Positions 40,086 through 49,762 are shown, counted from the stretch's first letter. The stretch: DNA of 64,000 bases from Pseudomonas lijiangensis (GCF_018968705.1 NZ_CP076668.1:558001-622000); one strand, 5' to 3'. Notes: generated by a model from the sequence alone, not told the origin. Numbers and translations: made by a program.

Positions 40086-40603
40086 ACCAGGCGCTTCCCG
40101 GCAGGCGTGCGGGCAGGATCCTGATGTTCCTGGCCTGGGGCGCAGGACTGTTTCTGGCCACGCGCTTTTTCGGCGACTGGGAAGAGCGGCAGCAGAACCC
40201 CAACACCCAGGTCGTTTCGCAACACGGCGAGGGTTATATCGAAGTGCAATTGCTGGCTGATCGCCGCGGGCACTTCGTCAGCACCGGCAGGATCAATGGC
40301 CAGGTGGTCGAATTCATGGTCGATACCGGGGCAACCGATGTGGCGATACCGGCTGAAGTGGCTGACACGCTGCGCCTGTCGCGAGGCGTACCGGTTACGG
40401 TGAGTACCGCCAATGGCGAAAGCCGCGGCTATCGGGCCGTGCTCGACAGCCTGCAGGTGGGTGACATCACCCTGCGCAACGTGCGCGCCATTGTGGCGCC
40501 CGGCCTTGAAGGCGAGCAGATATTGCTTGGCATGAGCGCAATGAAACAACTCGAATTTACCCAGCGCGGCGGCACCTTGCTGCTGCGTCAGACGACAAAA
40601 TGA
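40082..40603 (+). CDS. Membrane-anchored retropepsin-like aspartic protease (TIGR02281 type)
   Basis: A 173-residue protein with one N-terminal membrane helix ([18 protein letters not shown], about residues 14-31) and a C-terminal periplasmic aspartic-protease domain. The catalytic signature is [19 protein letters not shown] (D-T-G), followed by [18 protein letters not shown] and [12 protein letters not shown], the typical second-loop and C-terminal elements. Retropepsins of this size work as dimers. The start overlaps the previous stop (ATGA). The natural substrate is unknown. It ends ten bases before parC. Confidence 0.86.
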
Positions 40604-40613
40604 TGAGGCCCGC

Positions 40614-42869
40614 ATGAGCGACTCCCTTGACCTCAGCCTGGATGGCGTAGAACGCCGATCACTGGCTGACTTCACCGAACAGGCCTACCTCAACTACTCC
40701 ATGTACGTAATCATGGACCGTGCCTTGCCGCATATCGGCGATGGCCTCAAGCCTGTACAGCGACGCATTGTCTACGCCATGAGCGAGCTGGGCCTGGGTG
40801 CCGATGCCAAGCACAAGAAGTCTGCGCGTACCGTGGGCGACGTGCTCGGCAAGTTCCACCCGCACGGCGACTCGGCCTGTTACGAAGCCATGGTGCTCAT
40901 GGCCCAGCCGTTCAGCTATCGCTACACGCTGGTGGACGGACAAGGCAACTGGGGTGCGCCGGACGATCCCAAGTCGTTCGCGGCCATGCGCTACACCGAA
41001 GCCAGGCTGTCGCGTTATTCCGATGTGCTGCTCAGCGAACTGGGCCAGGGCACGGCGGACTGGGTGCCGAACTTTGACGGAACCCTGGATGAACCTGCCG
41101 TCTTGCCGGCACGTTTGCCGAATATCCTGCTCAATGGCACCACCGGCATCGCCGTGGGCATGGCCACCGATGTGCCGCCGCACAACCTGCGGGAAGTGGC
41201 CAGCGCCTGTGTGCATCTGCTCGATGACCCCAAGGCCAGCATCGAAGACCTCTGCGTTCACGTCAAAGGCCCGGATTACCCGACTGAAGCGGAAATCATC
41301 ACGCCTCAGGCCGACCTGCTGAAAATCTACGAAACCGGTCGCGGTTCGGTGCGCATGCGTGCCGTTTATCGCGTCGAAGATGGCGATATCGTGGTCACCG
41401 CGCTGCCGCATCAGGTGTCCGGTGCCAAGGTTCTGGAGCAGATAGCGGCCCAGATGCAGGCCAAGAAGCTGCCGATGGTGGCCGACCTGCGTGACGAGTC
41501 CGACCACGAAAACCCTTGCCGTATCGTCATTATTCCGCGCTCCAACCGGGTTGAAGTCGACGAGCTGATGCAGCATCTGTTCGCTACTACCGAGCTGGAA
41601 TCCAGCTACCGGGTGAACGTCAATATCATCGGCCTGGACGGCAAGCCGCAGCTCAAGAACCTGAAGGCACTGCTCAACGAGTGGCTGGTATTCCGTATCG
41701 CTACCGTTCGTCGCCGCCTGCAATACCGCCTCGATAAAGTCGAGCACCGCCTGCACCTGTTGGACGGTTTGCTGACTGCCTATCTGAACCTGGATGAAGT
41801 GATCCACATCATCCGCACCGCCGAACACCCGCGTGCCGAGCTGATCGCACGCTTTGGCCTGACGGAAATCCAGGCTGACTACATCCTCGACACTCGTCTG
41901 CGTCAGTTGGCGCGCCTGGAAGAGATGAAGCTGCGCAGCGAGCAGGATGCCTTGCTCAAGGAGCAGGCCAAGCTTCAAGCCCTGCTGGGCAGTGAATCCA
42001 AGCTGCGCAAGCTGGTGCGTGCCGAGCTGATTGCCGATGCCGAAACCTATGGTGATGACCGCCGGTCGCCGATCGTGGCGCGTGCCGAAGCCAAGGCACT
42101 GTCCGAAAACGAACTGATGCCGACCGAGCCGGTGACGGTTGTGCTGTCCGAAAAAGGCTGGGTGCGTTGCGCCAAGGGCCATGATGTCGACGCCACGGGG
42201 CTTTCCTATAAAGCGGGCGATGGTTTCAAGACGTCAGCCACTGGGCGCTCCAACCAGTTTGCGGTCTTTATCGATTCGACCGGGCGCAGCTACTCGGTTG
42301 CGGCGCATACGTTGCCGAATGCACGGGGCCAGGGCGAGCCGTTGACCGGCAAGCTGCAACCACCGCCGGGCGCAAGCTTCGAGTGCGTGCTGCTGCCTGA
42401 TGATGACGCGCTGTATGTCATTGCTTCCGATGCCGGTTACGGTTTTGTGGTAAAAGGTGAGGACTTGCAGGCCAAGAACAAGGCTGGCAAGGCACTTCTG
42501 AGCCTGCCGACAGGCGCAAAAGTCATTCTGCCGCGGCCTGTGGCCGATCGGGAGCAGAACTGGCTTGCAGCCGTGACCACTGAAGGCCGGTTGCTGGTTT
42601 TCAAGATCAGCGACCTGCCGCAACTGGGTAAAGGCAAGGGCAACAAGATCATTGGTATTCCGGGCGAGCGTGTGGCAAGCCGGGAAGAATACGTGACAGA
42701 CCTGGCGGTAATCCCGCAAGGCGCTACGCTGGTGCTTCAGGCTGGCAAGCGCACACTGTCGCTCAAGGCCGATGACCTGGAACATTACAAAGGAGAACGT
42801 GGACGACGAGGGAACAAACTGCCAAGAGGCTTCCAGCGTGTGGATACCTTGTTGGTGGAAAACAGCTAG
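40614..42869 (+). CDS. parC: DNA topoisomerase IV subunit A
   Basis: A 751-residue DNA-cleaving subunit of topoisomerase IV. The active-site tyrosine is Y127 in [11 protein letters not shown]. The quinolone-resistance region reads [13 protein letters not shown], with serine 87 and glutamate 91 unmutated. Coiled-coil and tower segments follow, then a C-terminal beta-pinwheel with [20 protein letters not shown]. The ATG at 40614 begins [20 protein letters not shown]. parE, two small envelope genes and parC are closely packed. A structured 80-base dyad follows the stop. Confidence 0.97.
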   Translation: MSDSLDLSLDGVERRSLADFTEQAYLNYSMYVIMDRALPHIGDGLKPVQRRIVYAMSELGLGADAKHKKSARTVGDVLGKFHPHGDSACYEAMVLMAQPFSYRYTLVDGQGNWGAPDDPKSFAAMRYTEARLSRYSDVLLSELGQGTADWVPNFDGTLDEPAVLPARLPNILLNGTTGIAVGMATDVPPHNLREVASACVHLLDDPKASIEDLCVHVKGPDYPTEAEIITPQADLLKIYETGRGSVRMRAVYRVEDGDIVVTALPHQVSGAKVLEQIAAQMQAKKLPMVADLRDESDHENPCRIVIIPRSNRVEVDELMQHLFATTELESSYRVNVNIIGLDGKPQLKNLKALLNEWLVFRIATVRRRLQYRLDKVEHRLHLLDGLLTAYLNLDEVIHIIRTAEHPRAELIARFGLTEIQADYILDTRLRQLARLEEMKLRSEQDALLKEQAKLQALLGSESKLRKLVRAELIADAETYGDDRRSPIVARAEAKALSENELMPTEPVTVVLSEKGWVRCAKGHDVDATGLSYKAGDGFKTSATGRSNQFAVFIDSTGRSYSVAAHTLPNARGQGEPLTGKLQPPPGASFECVLLPDDDALYVIASDAGYGFVVKGEDLQAKNKAGKALLSLPTGAKVILPRPVADREQNWLAAVTTEGRLLVFKISDLPQLGKGKGNKIIGIPGERVASREEYVTDLAVIPQGATLVLQAGKRTLSLKADDLEHYKGERGRRGNKLPRGFQRVDTLLVENS

Positions 42870-42948
42870 GAATATTCATGTAGAGCCAGCGGTCTTCATT
42901 TTGCCATGAAGATCGACGCATAATCGCTGGAGTCATGGCGAATATTCA
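42870..42948. repeat. Nested dyad after parC, bounded by GAATATTC
   Basis: GAATATTCATG (42870) and CATGGCGAATATTC (ending 42947) bound the element. Inside them CCAGCG (42886-42891) pairs with CGCTGG (42925-42930), and TCTTCAT-TTTGCC-ATGAAGA forms the inner hairpin. It may be a terminator-like or transcript-stabilising structure; there is no T-run. It differs from the GTGGGAGC repeat family. Confidence 0.6.
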
Positions 42949-43048
42949 CGGATGATATGGTGTCTTGGGGTCTCGGCTGGCTTAGTGCCCGTACGAGCCT
43001 ATAAGTATCTACACTGTGGCCGCCCGTGGTGGCCACCTGGATGGGACG

Positions 43049-43744
43049 ATGAATTTTCTACGCCTTCCCTTTGTCTTGTTGATGACGGGCGTTTTAGGTC
43101 TGGCTGGTTGCAGCATGCATCAGCCGACAGCGCTTTATCAGCTCGATAGTGGTGACCCGGGCCAGCCGAAACAGAGCGCCGGGCTTGCCGTTTTGCTGGG
43201 TCCGGTTTCAGTTGCCGACTATCTGCAACGTGAAACCCTGCTGCAACGTCAGCCTGACGGTACGCTGACGGCTTCATCCGATGGCCGCTGGGCCGGCAAT
43301 CTTTCCGCGGACATCGACCAGCTCCTGCTGCGTCAACTGGCCTGGAAGCTGGACAGTCAGCGAGTCGTACTGGCGCCTGCGGTTGCGAACTTCAAGCCTG
43401 ATGTTCAGGTCGTGTTGTCCATCACCCGCCTGGATTCGGGGGCCAAGCAACCTGCCGTGCTCGATGCGCAGTGGCGTTTGCTGGACCGCAAGGGCAATGT
43501 TCGTGACAGCCGCCTGGTTCACCTGGAAGAGGTCCACAGCGGTGGCTCTGCCGATCAGGTCCGAGCGCAGGGTCTTCTGCTGCAACGACTGGCCGAGCAG
43601 GTCAGCATGGCGGTCAAGCCAATTGCCTGGCAGGTTGTTGACGAGCCGAAGAAGGCGCCGGTTGCGAAGGCCAAAGAGCCCGATAAACCGAAGATCCCGA
43701 TGGCTTCACCGATACGCACAGACCTTGAAGTGTTCCGCTTCTAA
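43049..43744 (+). CDS. PqiC-family ABC transport auxiliary lipoprotein
   Basis: A 231-residue lipoprotein of the PqiC/DUF330 type, which links MCE-type lipid transport proteins to the outer membrane. The ATG at 43049 gives MNFLRLPFVLLMTGVLGLAG-C, with lipidated cysteine at 21. The characteristic YQLDSG near the mature start, LLGPVSVADYLQRETLL and VVLSITRLDSGAKQPAVLDA in the core are typical. A lysine/proline-rich extension (KKAPVAKAKEPDKPK) precedes the C-terminus. There is no pqiAB beside it, so a partner would be encoded elsewhere. A strong terminator follows. Confidence 0.87.
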   Translation: MNFLRLPFVLLMTGVLGLAGCSMHQPTALYQLDSGDPGQPKQSAGLAVLLGPVSVADYLQRETLLQRQPDGTLTASSDGRWAGNLSADIDQLLLRQLAWKLDSQRVVLAPAVANFKPDVQVVLSITRLDSGAKQPAVLDAQWRLLDRKGNVRDSRLVHLEEVHSGGSADQVRAQGLLLQRLAEQVSMAVKPIAWQVVDEPKKAPVAKAKEPDKPKIPMASPIRTDLEVFRF

Positions 43745-43754
43745 GGAATGGCCC

Positions 43755-43788
43755 ACAAAAAAGCCCGCAGCGATGCGGGCTTTTTTAT
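43755..43788 (+). terminator. Intrinsic terminator
   Basis: AAGCCCGC-AGCGAT-GCGGGCTT (43761-43782) is followed by TTTTATT and preceded by AAAAAA, so it can work in both directions. It lies just after the PqiC-like gene. Confidence 0.9.
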
Positions 43789-43805
43789 TGGTCGGTTGAT
43801 TGCTC

Positions 43806-43910
43806 GTGGGAGCGAATCGGGCGGCGCTCCGCTCATTCGCGAAAACGGTATTTCAAACGACGTTTATCTGTCGGATGTGATAACGCTTTCGCGGATAAAT
43901 CCGCTCCCAC
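43806..43910. repeat. Widely spaced pair of GTGGGAGC repeats
   Basis: Arm 1, GTGGGAGCGAATCGGGCGGC-GCTCCGCTCATTCGCGAA (43806-43842), carries an internal insertion. The inverted arm, TTTCGCGGATAAATCCGCTC-CCAC, is at 43887-43910. They are separated by about 45 bases, unlike the tight pairs elsewhere. The gap contains no gene. It separates the PqiC-like gene and the convergent Smp-like gene. Confidence 0.75.
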
Positions 43911-43923
43911 GGGGCGGGGGTGA

Positions 43924-45462
43924 TCAGGCCTTGTGCGTCTCATGCATCCGCGCCAGCTGGCGTTCCAGCATGGACGGGTAAGGCTCCATCAGGCGCTCGA
44001 CGCAGCACGCACCTTCCGGGCTTGCGATCGGGCGGATGCGAGCGCGTTGGCGGATCAGGGTGTCGTCGTTGATCTTGCGCTCCACCAGCAGCAGGTTGCG
44101 GCTGTGCTGTGACAGCGCCAGTGCGTCCTGAGCGGTTTCGGTCAGCAGCAGATCGATCTGGCTCAGGCCGGACAGGCCTTCACCCAGCGTCAGGCCCAAC
44201 TGCAATTGCAGGGTGATACCGCTGTCGGCGACTTCGATCTGCAAGGCATGGCTCAATGCGCGCAGCAGTTCGCCGCAGCAGATGGCATTGGTCAGGTAGT
44301 CCTCACCGCTTTCCTGGCTGTGGAACAGCATCAGTGTGCTGCCGTCATTCAGGGTGTGCAGTTCGCTGTCATACAACGAAGCCGCTTGATCGAGGCAGTC
44401 GCGATAGCGTTGCAGCAGGTCGGTCAGGCGAGCGCGTGGCAGGCGGCGCAGTTGGTCCTGAGCGCCCAGTTGCACGGCCAGTACGGCGCTGTGCTGTGGC
44501 TCGCCTGGAGTGGACAGAGCAGCAGGGCGAATGGCCGGAGTGTTGGAGCTGTCGCGAAGATCGGCAAACGGATCTTCCTCGTCCTCTTCATCTTCCTCGG
44601 CCACGAAGCGACGTTGCGCGGGAGGCGCGATCACGCGAGGCTTGGGCGTTTCATCGAAGCGGGTGTCCCGTGCCGAAAACGAAGGCGCGGGCTTCTCGTC
44701 TTCAGGCTCCAGGTACGCATCGTCGTCTTCGCTGTACTCGGGTTCCGGTGGTGTTTCAGGCTCGGGAACCGGTGGGGCGAAGGAGGAGCGCAGTTGCCGC
44801 GCCAGATCGCCGATTTCGTCCTGGCGGTCGGTGGCCGGTGTGTACGGGTCGATATCACGCAGCCAGATCCGCAGTTGCAGCAGTGGCGTGGAGATATGGC
44901 GGCCCAGGCGCAGGCTCAAGGTCAGCGCCAGCGCCAGCAGGATGCCCGCCAGAATGCCCATGCTTTGCAGGCTGATGGTCATGGGCTGCTGGAACTGCGT
45001 CATGTCCAGGCTGATGCGCAGGTGTCCGGCCATGACATCCTGGAAAGTGATCTTTATTTCATAAAGACCCTGGGCTTCACCCAGCAGGCTGTTTTTCGGA
45101 CGTTGCCCGGCCTCCGCAAGGATGCGGTTGTCGACGCTATAGATAGCCGCGTGGGCCACCAGCGGGTTCTTGACCAGATTGCCCAGCAGCACGTTGAGGC
45201 TGAGGATGTCGTTTGACACCAGCAGCTCGGTGGCCGAGGTTGCAGTCTGTGTGGTCAGGGCCTGCCCCAGTGCGTCAGCCTGTTCGTGCATGGCCTGCTT
45301 GAATTGCAGGCCCATCACGCCAGCGTAAATCACCAACGCCAAGGCGACCAGGATCACGTTATGGCTGGCAATACGCAAAGCTATCGGTACACGGCGGTGG
45401 CGCAATGCACGAAAGATCAGCAGGAAGAAATTATCGGTTTTAACGGGCGTGGGCCGGTTCAC
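43924..45462 (-). CDS. Smp/YtjB-like membrane protein with cyclase-like C-terminal domain
   Basis: A 512-residue inner membrane protein divergent from serB, the same neighbour that smp (ytjB) has in E. coli. The GTG at 45462 gives MNRPTPVKTDNFFLL. Helix 1 is at about 31-52 and helix 2 at 162-186, with a periplasmic sensor-like region between. A HAMP-like piece follows (LRLGRHISTPLLQLRIWL). Then comes a proline/acid-rich linker (about 229-322, with EEDEEDEED near 289). The C-terminal 190 residues resemble a nucleotide-cyclase fold (SAVLAVQLGAQDQL, LYDSELHTLNDGSTLMLF). No intact catalytic metal pair was recognised, so it may be regulatory only. Confidence 0.78.
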   Translation of the reverse strand: MNRPTPVKTDNFFLLIFRALRHRRVPIALRIASHNVILVALALVIYAGVMGLQFKQAMHEQADALGQALTTQTATSATELLVSNDILSLNVLLGNLVKNPLVAHAAIYSVDNRILAEAGQRPKNSLLGEAQGLYEIKITFQDVMAGHLRISLDMTQFQQPMTISLQSMGILAGILLALALTLSLRLGRHISTPLLQLRIWLRDIDPYTPATDRQDEIGDLARQLRSSFAPPVPEPETPPEPEYSEDDDAYLEPEDEKPAPSFSARDTRFDETPKPRVIAPPAQRRFVAEEDEEDEEDPFADLRDSSNTPAIRPAALSTPGEPQHSAVLAVQLGAQDQLRRLPRARLTDLLQRYRDCLDQAASLYDSELHTLNDGSTLMLFHSQESGEDYLTNAICCGELLRALSHALQIEVADSGITLQLQLGLTLGEGLSGLSQIDLLLTETAQDALALSQHSRNLLLVERKINDDTLIRQRARIRPIASPEGACCVERLMEPYPSMLERQLARMHETHKA

Positions 45463-45591
45463 AGAGCACGGCTCTTTCGGTGAAGTTGCGCGCAGTATAA
45501 CGACCGTCCCAGTAGCGGCAAAGCGCTGGCTGTGCCCGACGGTCACAGAAAGTGGTTAGAATGCGGTTTTTTTCCACTGCTGGGGTGTGCC

Positions 45592-46806
45592 TTGCGCGAA
45601 ATCGTCCTGATTAACATCACTGGTGTCGACCGTCCGGGTCTCACTGCGGCCATCACCGGCGTTCTTGCCCAGGGTGGCGTGAACATCCTCGATATTGGTC
45701 AGGCGGTGATTCACGACACCTTGTCGTTCGGCATCCTGGTCGAAATTCCGGATACCGAACAGGGCTCTTCCGTCCTCAAGGACATCCTGTTCACAGCCTA
45801 CAAGCTCGATCAGCAGGTGCGTTTCACTGCGGTGTCCGAAGCGGATTACCAGCAATGGGTCGACGGGCAAGGCAAGGCACGGCATATCGTGACCCTGCTG
45901 ACCCGCAAGGTTACGGCCGAGCAATTGCAGTGTGTCAGTTCCATCACCGCAAAATACGGCCTGAATATCGACCATATCGATCGTCTGTCCGGGCGCATGC
46001 CTCTCGACACGCCAGCCGACAAGGGCAAGGGCTGCATCGAGTTCTCCGTGCGCGGCGAGCCTGCTGACCCGAAGGCCATGCAGGCCGAATTCCTCAGCGT
46101 GGCCCAGGAGCTGAACGTCGATATCGCGTTCCAGCAGGACTCGCTGTTCCGCCGCAACCGTCGCCTGGCCGTGTTCGACATGGACTCGACCCTGATCGAG
46201 GCCGAAGTCATCGATGAGCTGGCCAAGGCTGCTGGAGTCGGTGAGCAGGTTTCGGAAATCACCGAGCGCGCCATGCGTGGCGAACTGGATTTCCGCGCCA
46301 GCTTCAAGGAGCGTCTGTCGCTGCTCAAAGGGCTGGATGTGAGCGTGCTGGATGAAATAGGTGCTTCCCTGCGCCTGACCGAAGGCGCTGAAACCCTGTT
46401 TGCCGAACTCAAGCGCCTGGGCTACAAGACCGCCATTCTTTCGGGTGGCTTCACTTACTTTGCCAAGCAGTTGCAGGCGAAGCTGGGCATCGACTATGTG
46501 TTTGCCAACGAACTGGAAGTGGTCGATGGCAAAGTGACCGGTGTGGCGGTCGAGCCGATTGTCGATGCGCAACGCAAGGCCGATCTGCTGCGCGAGCTGG
46601 CGAACAAGGAAGGTTTGAGTCTGGAGCAGACTATCGCGGTGGGTGACGGTGCCAATGACTTGCCGATGCTGGCGATTGCCGGCCTTGGGGTCGCGTTCCG
46701 CGCCAAGCCACTGGTGAAGCAGTCTGCAAAACAGGCGATTTCGACACTGGGTCTGGACGGGGTTCTGTACCTGCTGGGCTTTCGGGACCGCGAGGGTCGC
46801 GGCTGA
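45592..46806 (+). CDS. serB: Phosphoserine phosphatase
   Basis: A 404-residue HAD phosphatase that removes phosphate from L-phosphoserine in the last step of serine synthesis. The TTG at 45592 gives MREIVLINITGVDRPGLTAA, the standard pseudomonad start. Two ACT-like regulatory segments occupy roughly residues 1-170. The HAD domain has DMDSTLIE (aspartates 196 and 198), a SGGFTYF motif, and GDGANDLPML. It is divergent from the Smp-like gene, as in E. coli. A wobble-paired hairpin follows the stop. Confidence 0.96.
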   Translation: MREIVLINITGVDRPGLTAAITGVLAQGGVNILDIGQAVIHDTLSFGILVEIPDTEQGSSVLKDILFTAYKLDQQVRFTAVSEADYQQWVDGQGKARHIVTLLTRKVTAEQLQCVSSITAKYGLNIDHIDRLSGRMPLDTPADKGKGCIEFSVRGEPADPKAMQAEFLSVAQELNVDIAFQQDSLFRRNRRLAVFDMDSTLIEAEVIDELAKAAGVGEQVSEITERAMRGELDFRASFKERLSLLKGLDVSVLDEIGASLRLTEGAETLFAELKRLGYKTAILSGGFTYFAKQLQAKLGIDYVFANELEVVDGKVTGVAVEPIVDAQRKADLLRELANKEGLSLEQTIAVGDGANDLPMLAIAGLGVAFRAKPLVKQSAKQAISTLGLDGVLYLLGFRDREGRG

Positions 46807-46820
46807 CACGCCCGATGTGT

Positions 46821-46858
46821 GTAGCTGTCGCAATCCTCTGAAGGCCTGCGGCAGCTAC
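46821..46858. repeat. Hairpin between convergent serB and PilZ-like genes
   Basis: GTAGCTGTCGCA (46821-46832) pairs with TGCGGCAGCTAC (46847-46858) with one T-G wobble. The loop is 14 bases. The stop codon of the reverse gene (46855-46857) is inside the second arm. It may be a bidirectional terminator; no strong T-run is present. Confidence 0.65.
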
Positions 46859-48639
46859 AGCGAACTCCACAACGAATCGAATTCCTGCCCCGGCTTCGGC
46901 TTTTCACTTTCCGTGGCCTTGGGCGCATCGTAGATCTTGTACTCGAACTGGTTATAGCTGGCGCTGCTGATGTGCCGGTTGCTCAGCGCTGCCCGGCGTT
47001 CTTCGCCATTGACGTTGATCATGACCTGGCTGTTTTCCTGAAAGGGCAGGCGCGGGGCGAGCACGGTCGGTGGCTTGCCCATGGCGCGGACTTCCGGAAG
47101 CATCAGGGTGCGCAGGTACTGGCTGTTCTGCCCTTCACGGATCAATTGCATGCCACAGGGCTGCGCAAACGGGGCGATCAGTTCGATGCCCATCTGCGTG
47201 CCGCCGCTGCGCACTTGCCTGACCCAGCGCACGATGGCGATGCTCCAGCCCTGACCGGCGTCATCCTGAATACCCACCAGTTCACCGGCCTGTAATTGTG
47301 GCGGGACCTCTTTGGGCCACGCCAGGCAATAGCCGCCGGGGCTGTGGTTGACGATATTCAGTTCGAAGGTCGCAAAGATGTTCTGGGCGTTGGACGCCGA
47401 CTCGTTGTCGCCATCTACTGACTGGTATTCGATTTCCTCGAAAGGCAGCAAGACCGACGAGGTATTGCCGCGATGGGTATCGAAGGCGTTGGACCATGGG
47501 TCGTCGTTATTGTCGTTGACCAGCTTGAGGCTGAAGTCCGCCACGCTGCTCACGGCCGGCAGCAGCAATTGCTCGGTGAAGGACTTTTGCCCGCCGACGT
47601 AATAGTGCAGGGCGCTCATGCCGATGCACAGTTTGAGCGTGCCCTGGCCTGCGGTGCGCTGAAAGGTTCGCTCGGCCACATCGCCCCAGGCGGCTGCCAG
47701 ATGTTGCAGCAGGTCGGTGGTGATACGAGACGGGACCAGTAATCTGGACTGCGAGCGCTGATCGGCGGGCAGTTCCAGGTATTTATTGAGGGCATCGGCC
47801 AGCGCCAGGGAATTGATCCCCAGCAGCTTGGGCAACTGCTCATCGGTAAACAGCGTGCGATAAAGCGGCGGTTTGTCGGACGTGGGGTCCAGAGCAAACA
47901 GGCTGTTTTCATTGGCTGGCGATTGCAGCGTGACCAGCGCGCTCCAGGCTTCCAGAGCTTCGGCCATCTTGCCGATATTCAGCTGGCGCATCTGATTGCT
48001 GCGTGAACAGCCCATCAGCAGCGCGATGGCGTAGGTCTGCTCGACGCTCAGGGTGCGAGTATGGGTGCCCAGCGGCTCGTTCACCGGCGTGCTGTGCAAC
48101 TGATACTGGCGGGCAATCTGATAGATGTTGTGCAGCTCAAGCCAGAGACCGTCCTGCACCGGGCAATACAATTGGCTGGCGCGGATCAGGGGGCCGTTGA
48201 GTGCATGCATGGCGCGTTGCAAGGCGGTGGTGAGCAGAGCGCCCTGTTCCTTGCTGTAGCGTGCTGCCACATTCTGGATGATCTGTTTGTAGCCGGTTGC
48301 CAGGTGGTTTTGCAGCGCCTGGCAGAGATTGGCGACCTTGCGCGGACGCTCATCTAGCACGATGGCCTGATTGAGGAAGTGCCGCTCCAGATGGCTGCAG
48401 ACGAAATAGACTTCCGGGCGCAGCAGCTCCAGCAGTTGGAGACGGTTTTCGCCGGGGGTCATCAGCAGGTTGAGTTCGGACAGCCCTTGATAGAGCTGGC
48501 GGGCCATTTCGCCGATGTTTGCTTTGGGCAGGCTGGAGATCCAGCGTTTCAGGTCGCGGGGATTGGGTTCACAGAATGACAGGCTCGACTGTGTTGGCGT
48601 GGGTGCACGCAACAACAGAGGTAAGCTCAAATTACTCAT
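46855..48639 (-). CDS. PilZ-like domain protein (PA4958-type), function unknown
   Basis: A 594-residue cytoplasmic protein. The first 400 residues are alpha-helical and leucine-rich (QLLELLRPEVYFVCSHLERH) and not assigned to a named enzyme. Around residues 405-530 there is a beta-rich part with GGYCLAWP, GELVGIQDD, IAIVRWVRQ and MGIELIAPFAQP, which resembles PilZ c-di-GMP-binding proteins; the usual RxxxR and DxSxxG motifs are not clearly present. The ATG at 48639 starts MSNLSLPLLLRAPTPTQSS. In P. aeruginosa the gene between this one and serB is fimX, a c-di-GMP regulator; it is not here. Confidence 0.7.
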   Translation of the reverse strand: MSNLSLPLLLRAPTPTQSSLSFCEPNPRDLKRWISSLPKANIGEMARQLYQGLSELNLLMTPGENRLQLLELLRPEVYFVCSHLERHFLNQAIVLDERPRKVANLCQALQNHLATGYKQIIQNVAARYSKEQGALLTTALQRAMHALNGPLIRASQLYCPVQDGLWLELHNIYQIARQYQLHSTPVNEPLGTHTRTLSVEQTYAIALLMGCSRSNQMRQLNIGKMAEALEAWSALVTLQSPANENSLFALDPTSDKPPLYRTLFTDEQLPKLLGINSLALADALNKYLELPADQRSQSRLLVPSRITTDLLQHLAAAWGDVAERTFQRTAGQGTLKLCIGMSALHYYVGGQKSFTEQLLLPAVSSVADFSLKLVNDNNDDPWSNAFDTHRGNTSSVLLPFEEIEYQSVDGDNESASNAQNIFATFELNIVNHSPGGYCLAWPKEVPPQLQAGELVGIQDDAGQGWSIAIVRWVRQVRSGGTQMGIELIAPFAQPCGMQLIREGQNSQYLRTLMLPEVRAMGKPPTVLAPRLPFQENSQVMINVNGEERRAALSNRHISSASYNQFEYKIYDAPKATESEKPKPGQEFDSLWSSL

Positions 48640-48898
48640 GTGACAGGCAGACTCCAGCTACTTCAAAGGCCCGAACGGTGGCTTTGATTGACGAACTTCA
48701 TGCATCTTTGCAGTGAATTTATCGTGCATGCGTCAATTAAAGTGCGCTGCTTCCTGCAACACCGATAAGGCAACTTTAACAGCATCGGCACGTTCTCGCA
48801 GCTTTTATGGCCTCATGCCAGTACCTGTCTGCTTCCCTTGGAGCACTGGCTTGAGCACAGGTTCCTGAGAACCTGTGCATTTCAAGTCAACAGATGTT
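48640..48898. other. Intergenic region psd / PilZ-like gene
   Basis: This 259-base gap has no gene. Near psd it carries GCACAGGTTC-CTGA-GAACCTGTGC (48855-48878), a ten-base-pair hairpin that could end the psd transcript although its T-run is weak. The part next to 48639 should hold the promoter of the PilZ-like gene; nothing close to consensus was recognised. Confidence 0.6.
48855..48878 (-). terminator. Hairpin after psd
   Basis: A perfect ten-base-pair stem with a four-base loop starts 21 bases past the psd stop on the reverse strand. It is followed by only a short T-poor tail (TCAAG), so termination may need Rho. Confidence 0.5.
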
Positions 48899-49762
48899 TC
48901 AGGCCTGTACAGGCGCTGCCATTGCTTGCCCCATTTGTACCTTGGAGCCAGCGGTCAGCTCCTCTGCCCATTTCACCTGATCCGGGCCAAACAGCACGAT
49001 AGCGGTGGAACCCAGCTTGAAGCGACCCATTTCTGCACCTTTTTCCAGATGGATGGGCGCACGTGCGGCTTCGTCATAGCTCACGGTCTTCAGTTCGCGC
49101 TTGGGAGGTGTAACCAGCCCGGCCCAGACGGTTTCCACCGAGGCGACGATCATGGCGCCGACCAGTACCACGGCCATCGGGCCGCGCTCCGTATCGAACA
49201 GGCACACGACGCGCTCATTACGGGCGAACAGCTCGGGAACGTTTTCAGCGGTGGTCTGGTTGACCGAAAAGAGGCGGCCTGGCACGTAGACCATTTCGCG
49301 CAAGGTCCCGGCAAGAGGCATGTGGACGCGGTGGTAGTCCTTTGGCGACAGGTAGACAGTCGCAAACTGGCCGCCCATGAACGGGGCCGAGAGTTTTGGA
49401 TCGCCGCCCAGCAGTTCGAGTGCGCTGAAGCTGTGACCCTTGGCCTGGAAAATACGACCGTGCTCGATAGGGCCCAACTGGCTGATGGCGCCGTCGGCCG
49501 GGCACAGGATGGCGCCGGGAGTGGTGTCCAGCGGACGTGCGTCCGGTTTCAGGGCGCGGGTGAAGAAGTCGTTGAAGTGCTCATAGGCAGTGAGGTCTTC
49601 GACCTGCGCCTGAGACATGTCCACCTGATAGCGGCGTGCGAACCAGGCGGTGAAGGCATTCTTGAACCAGCGCACGCGGCATTCGGCAACGCAGCCCGCC
49701 AGACGAGACAGAAGATGGTGTGGCAGCAGGTGCTGACTAAGGATGAACAGACGCTCTTTCAT
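48899..49762 (-). CDS. psd: Phosphatidylserine decarboxylase proenzyme
   Basis: A 287-residue inner membrane enzyme making phosphatidylethanolamine. The self-cleavage motif is LGST with serine 252, which becomes the pyruvoyl group. Other features are [22 protein letters not shown] and [12 protein letters not shown] in the centre. The ATG at 49762 begins [20 protein letters not shown] and has AGGA upstream. Length is normal for the family. It follows rhdA in the same direction by 48 bases, so both may be co-transcribed. Confidence 0.95.
   Translation of the reverse strand: MKERLFILSQHLLPHHLLSRLAGCVAECRVRWFKNAFTAWFARRYQVDMSQAQVEDLTAYEHFNDFFTRALKPDARPLDTTPGAILCPADGAISQLGPIEHGRIFQAKGHSFSALELLGGDPKLSAPFMGGQFATVYLSPKDYHRVHMPLAGTLREMVYVPGRLFSVNQTTAENVPELFARNERVVCLFDTERGPMAVVLVGAMIVASVETVWAGLVTPPKRELKTVSYDEAARAPIHLEKGAEMGRFKLGSTAIVLFGPDQVKWAEELTAGSKVQMGQAMAAPVQA

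Noticed and set aside
40850-40900. Quinolone-resistance mutation in parC
   Set aside because: Serine 87 and glutamate 91 are the sensitive-type residues.
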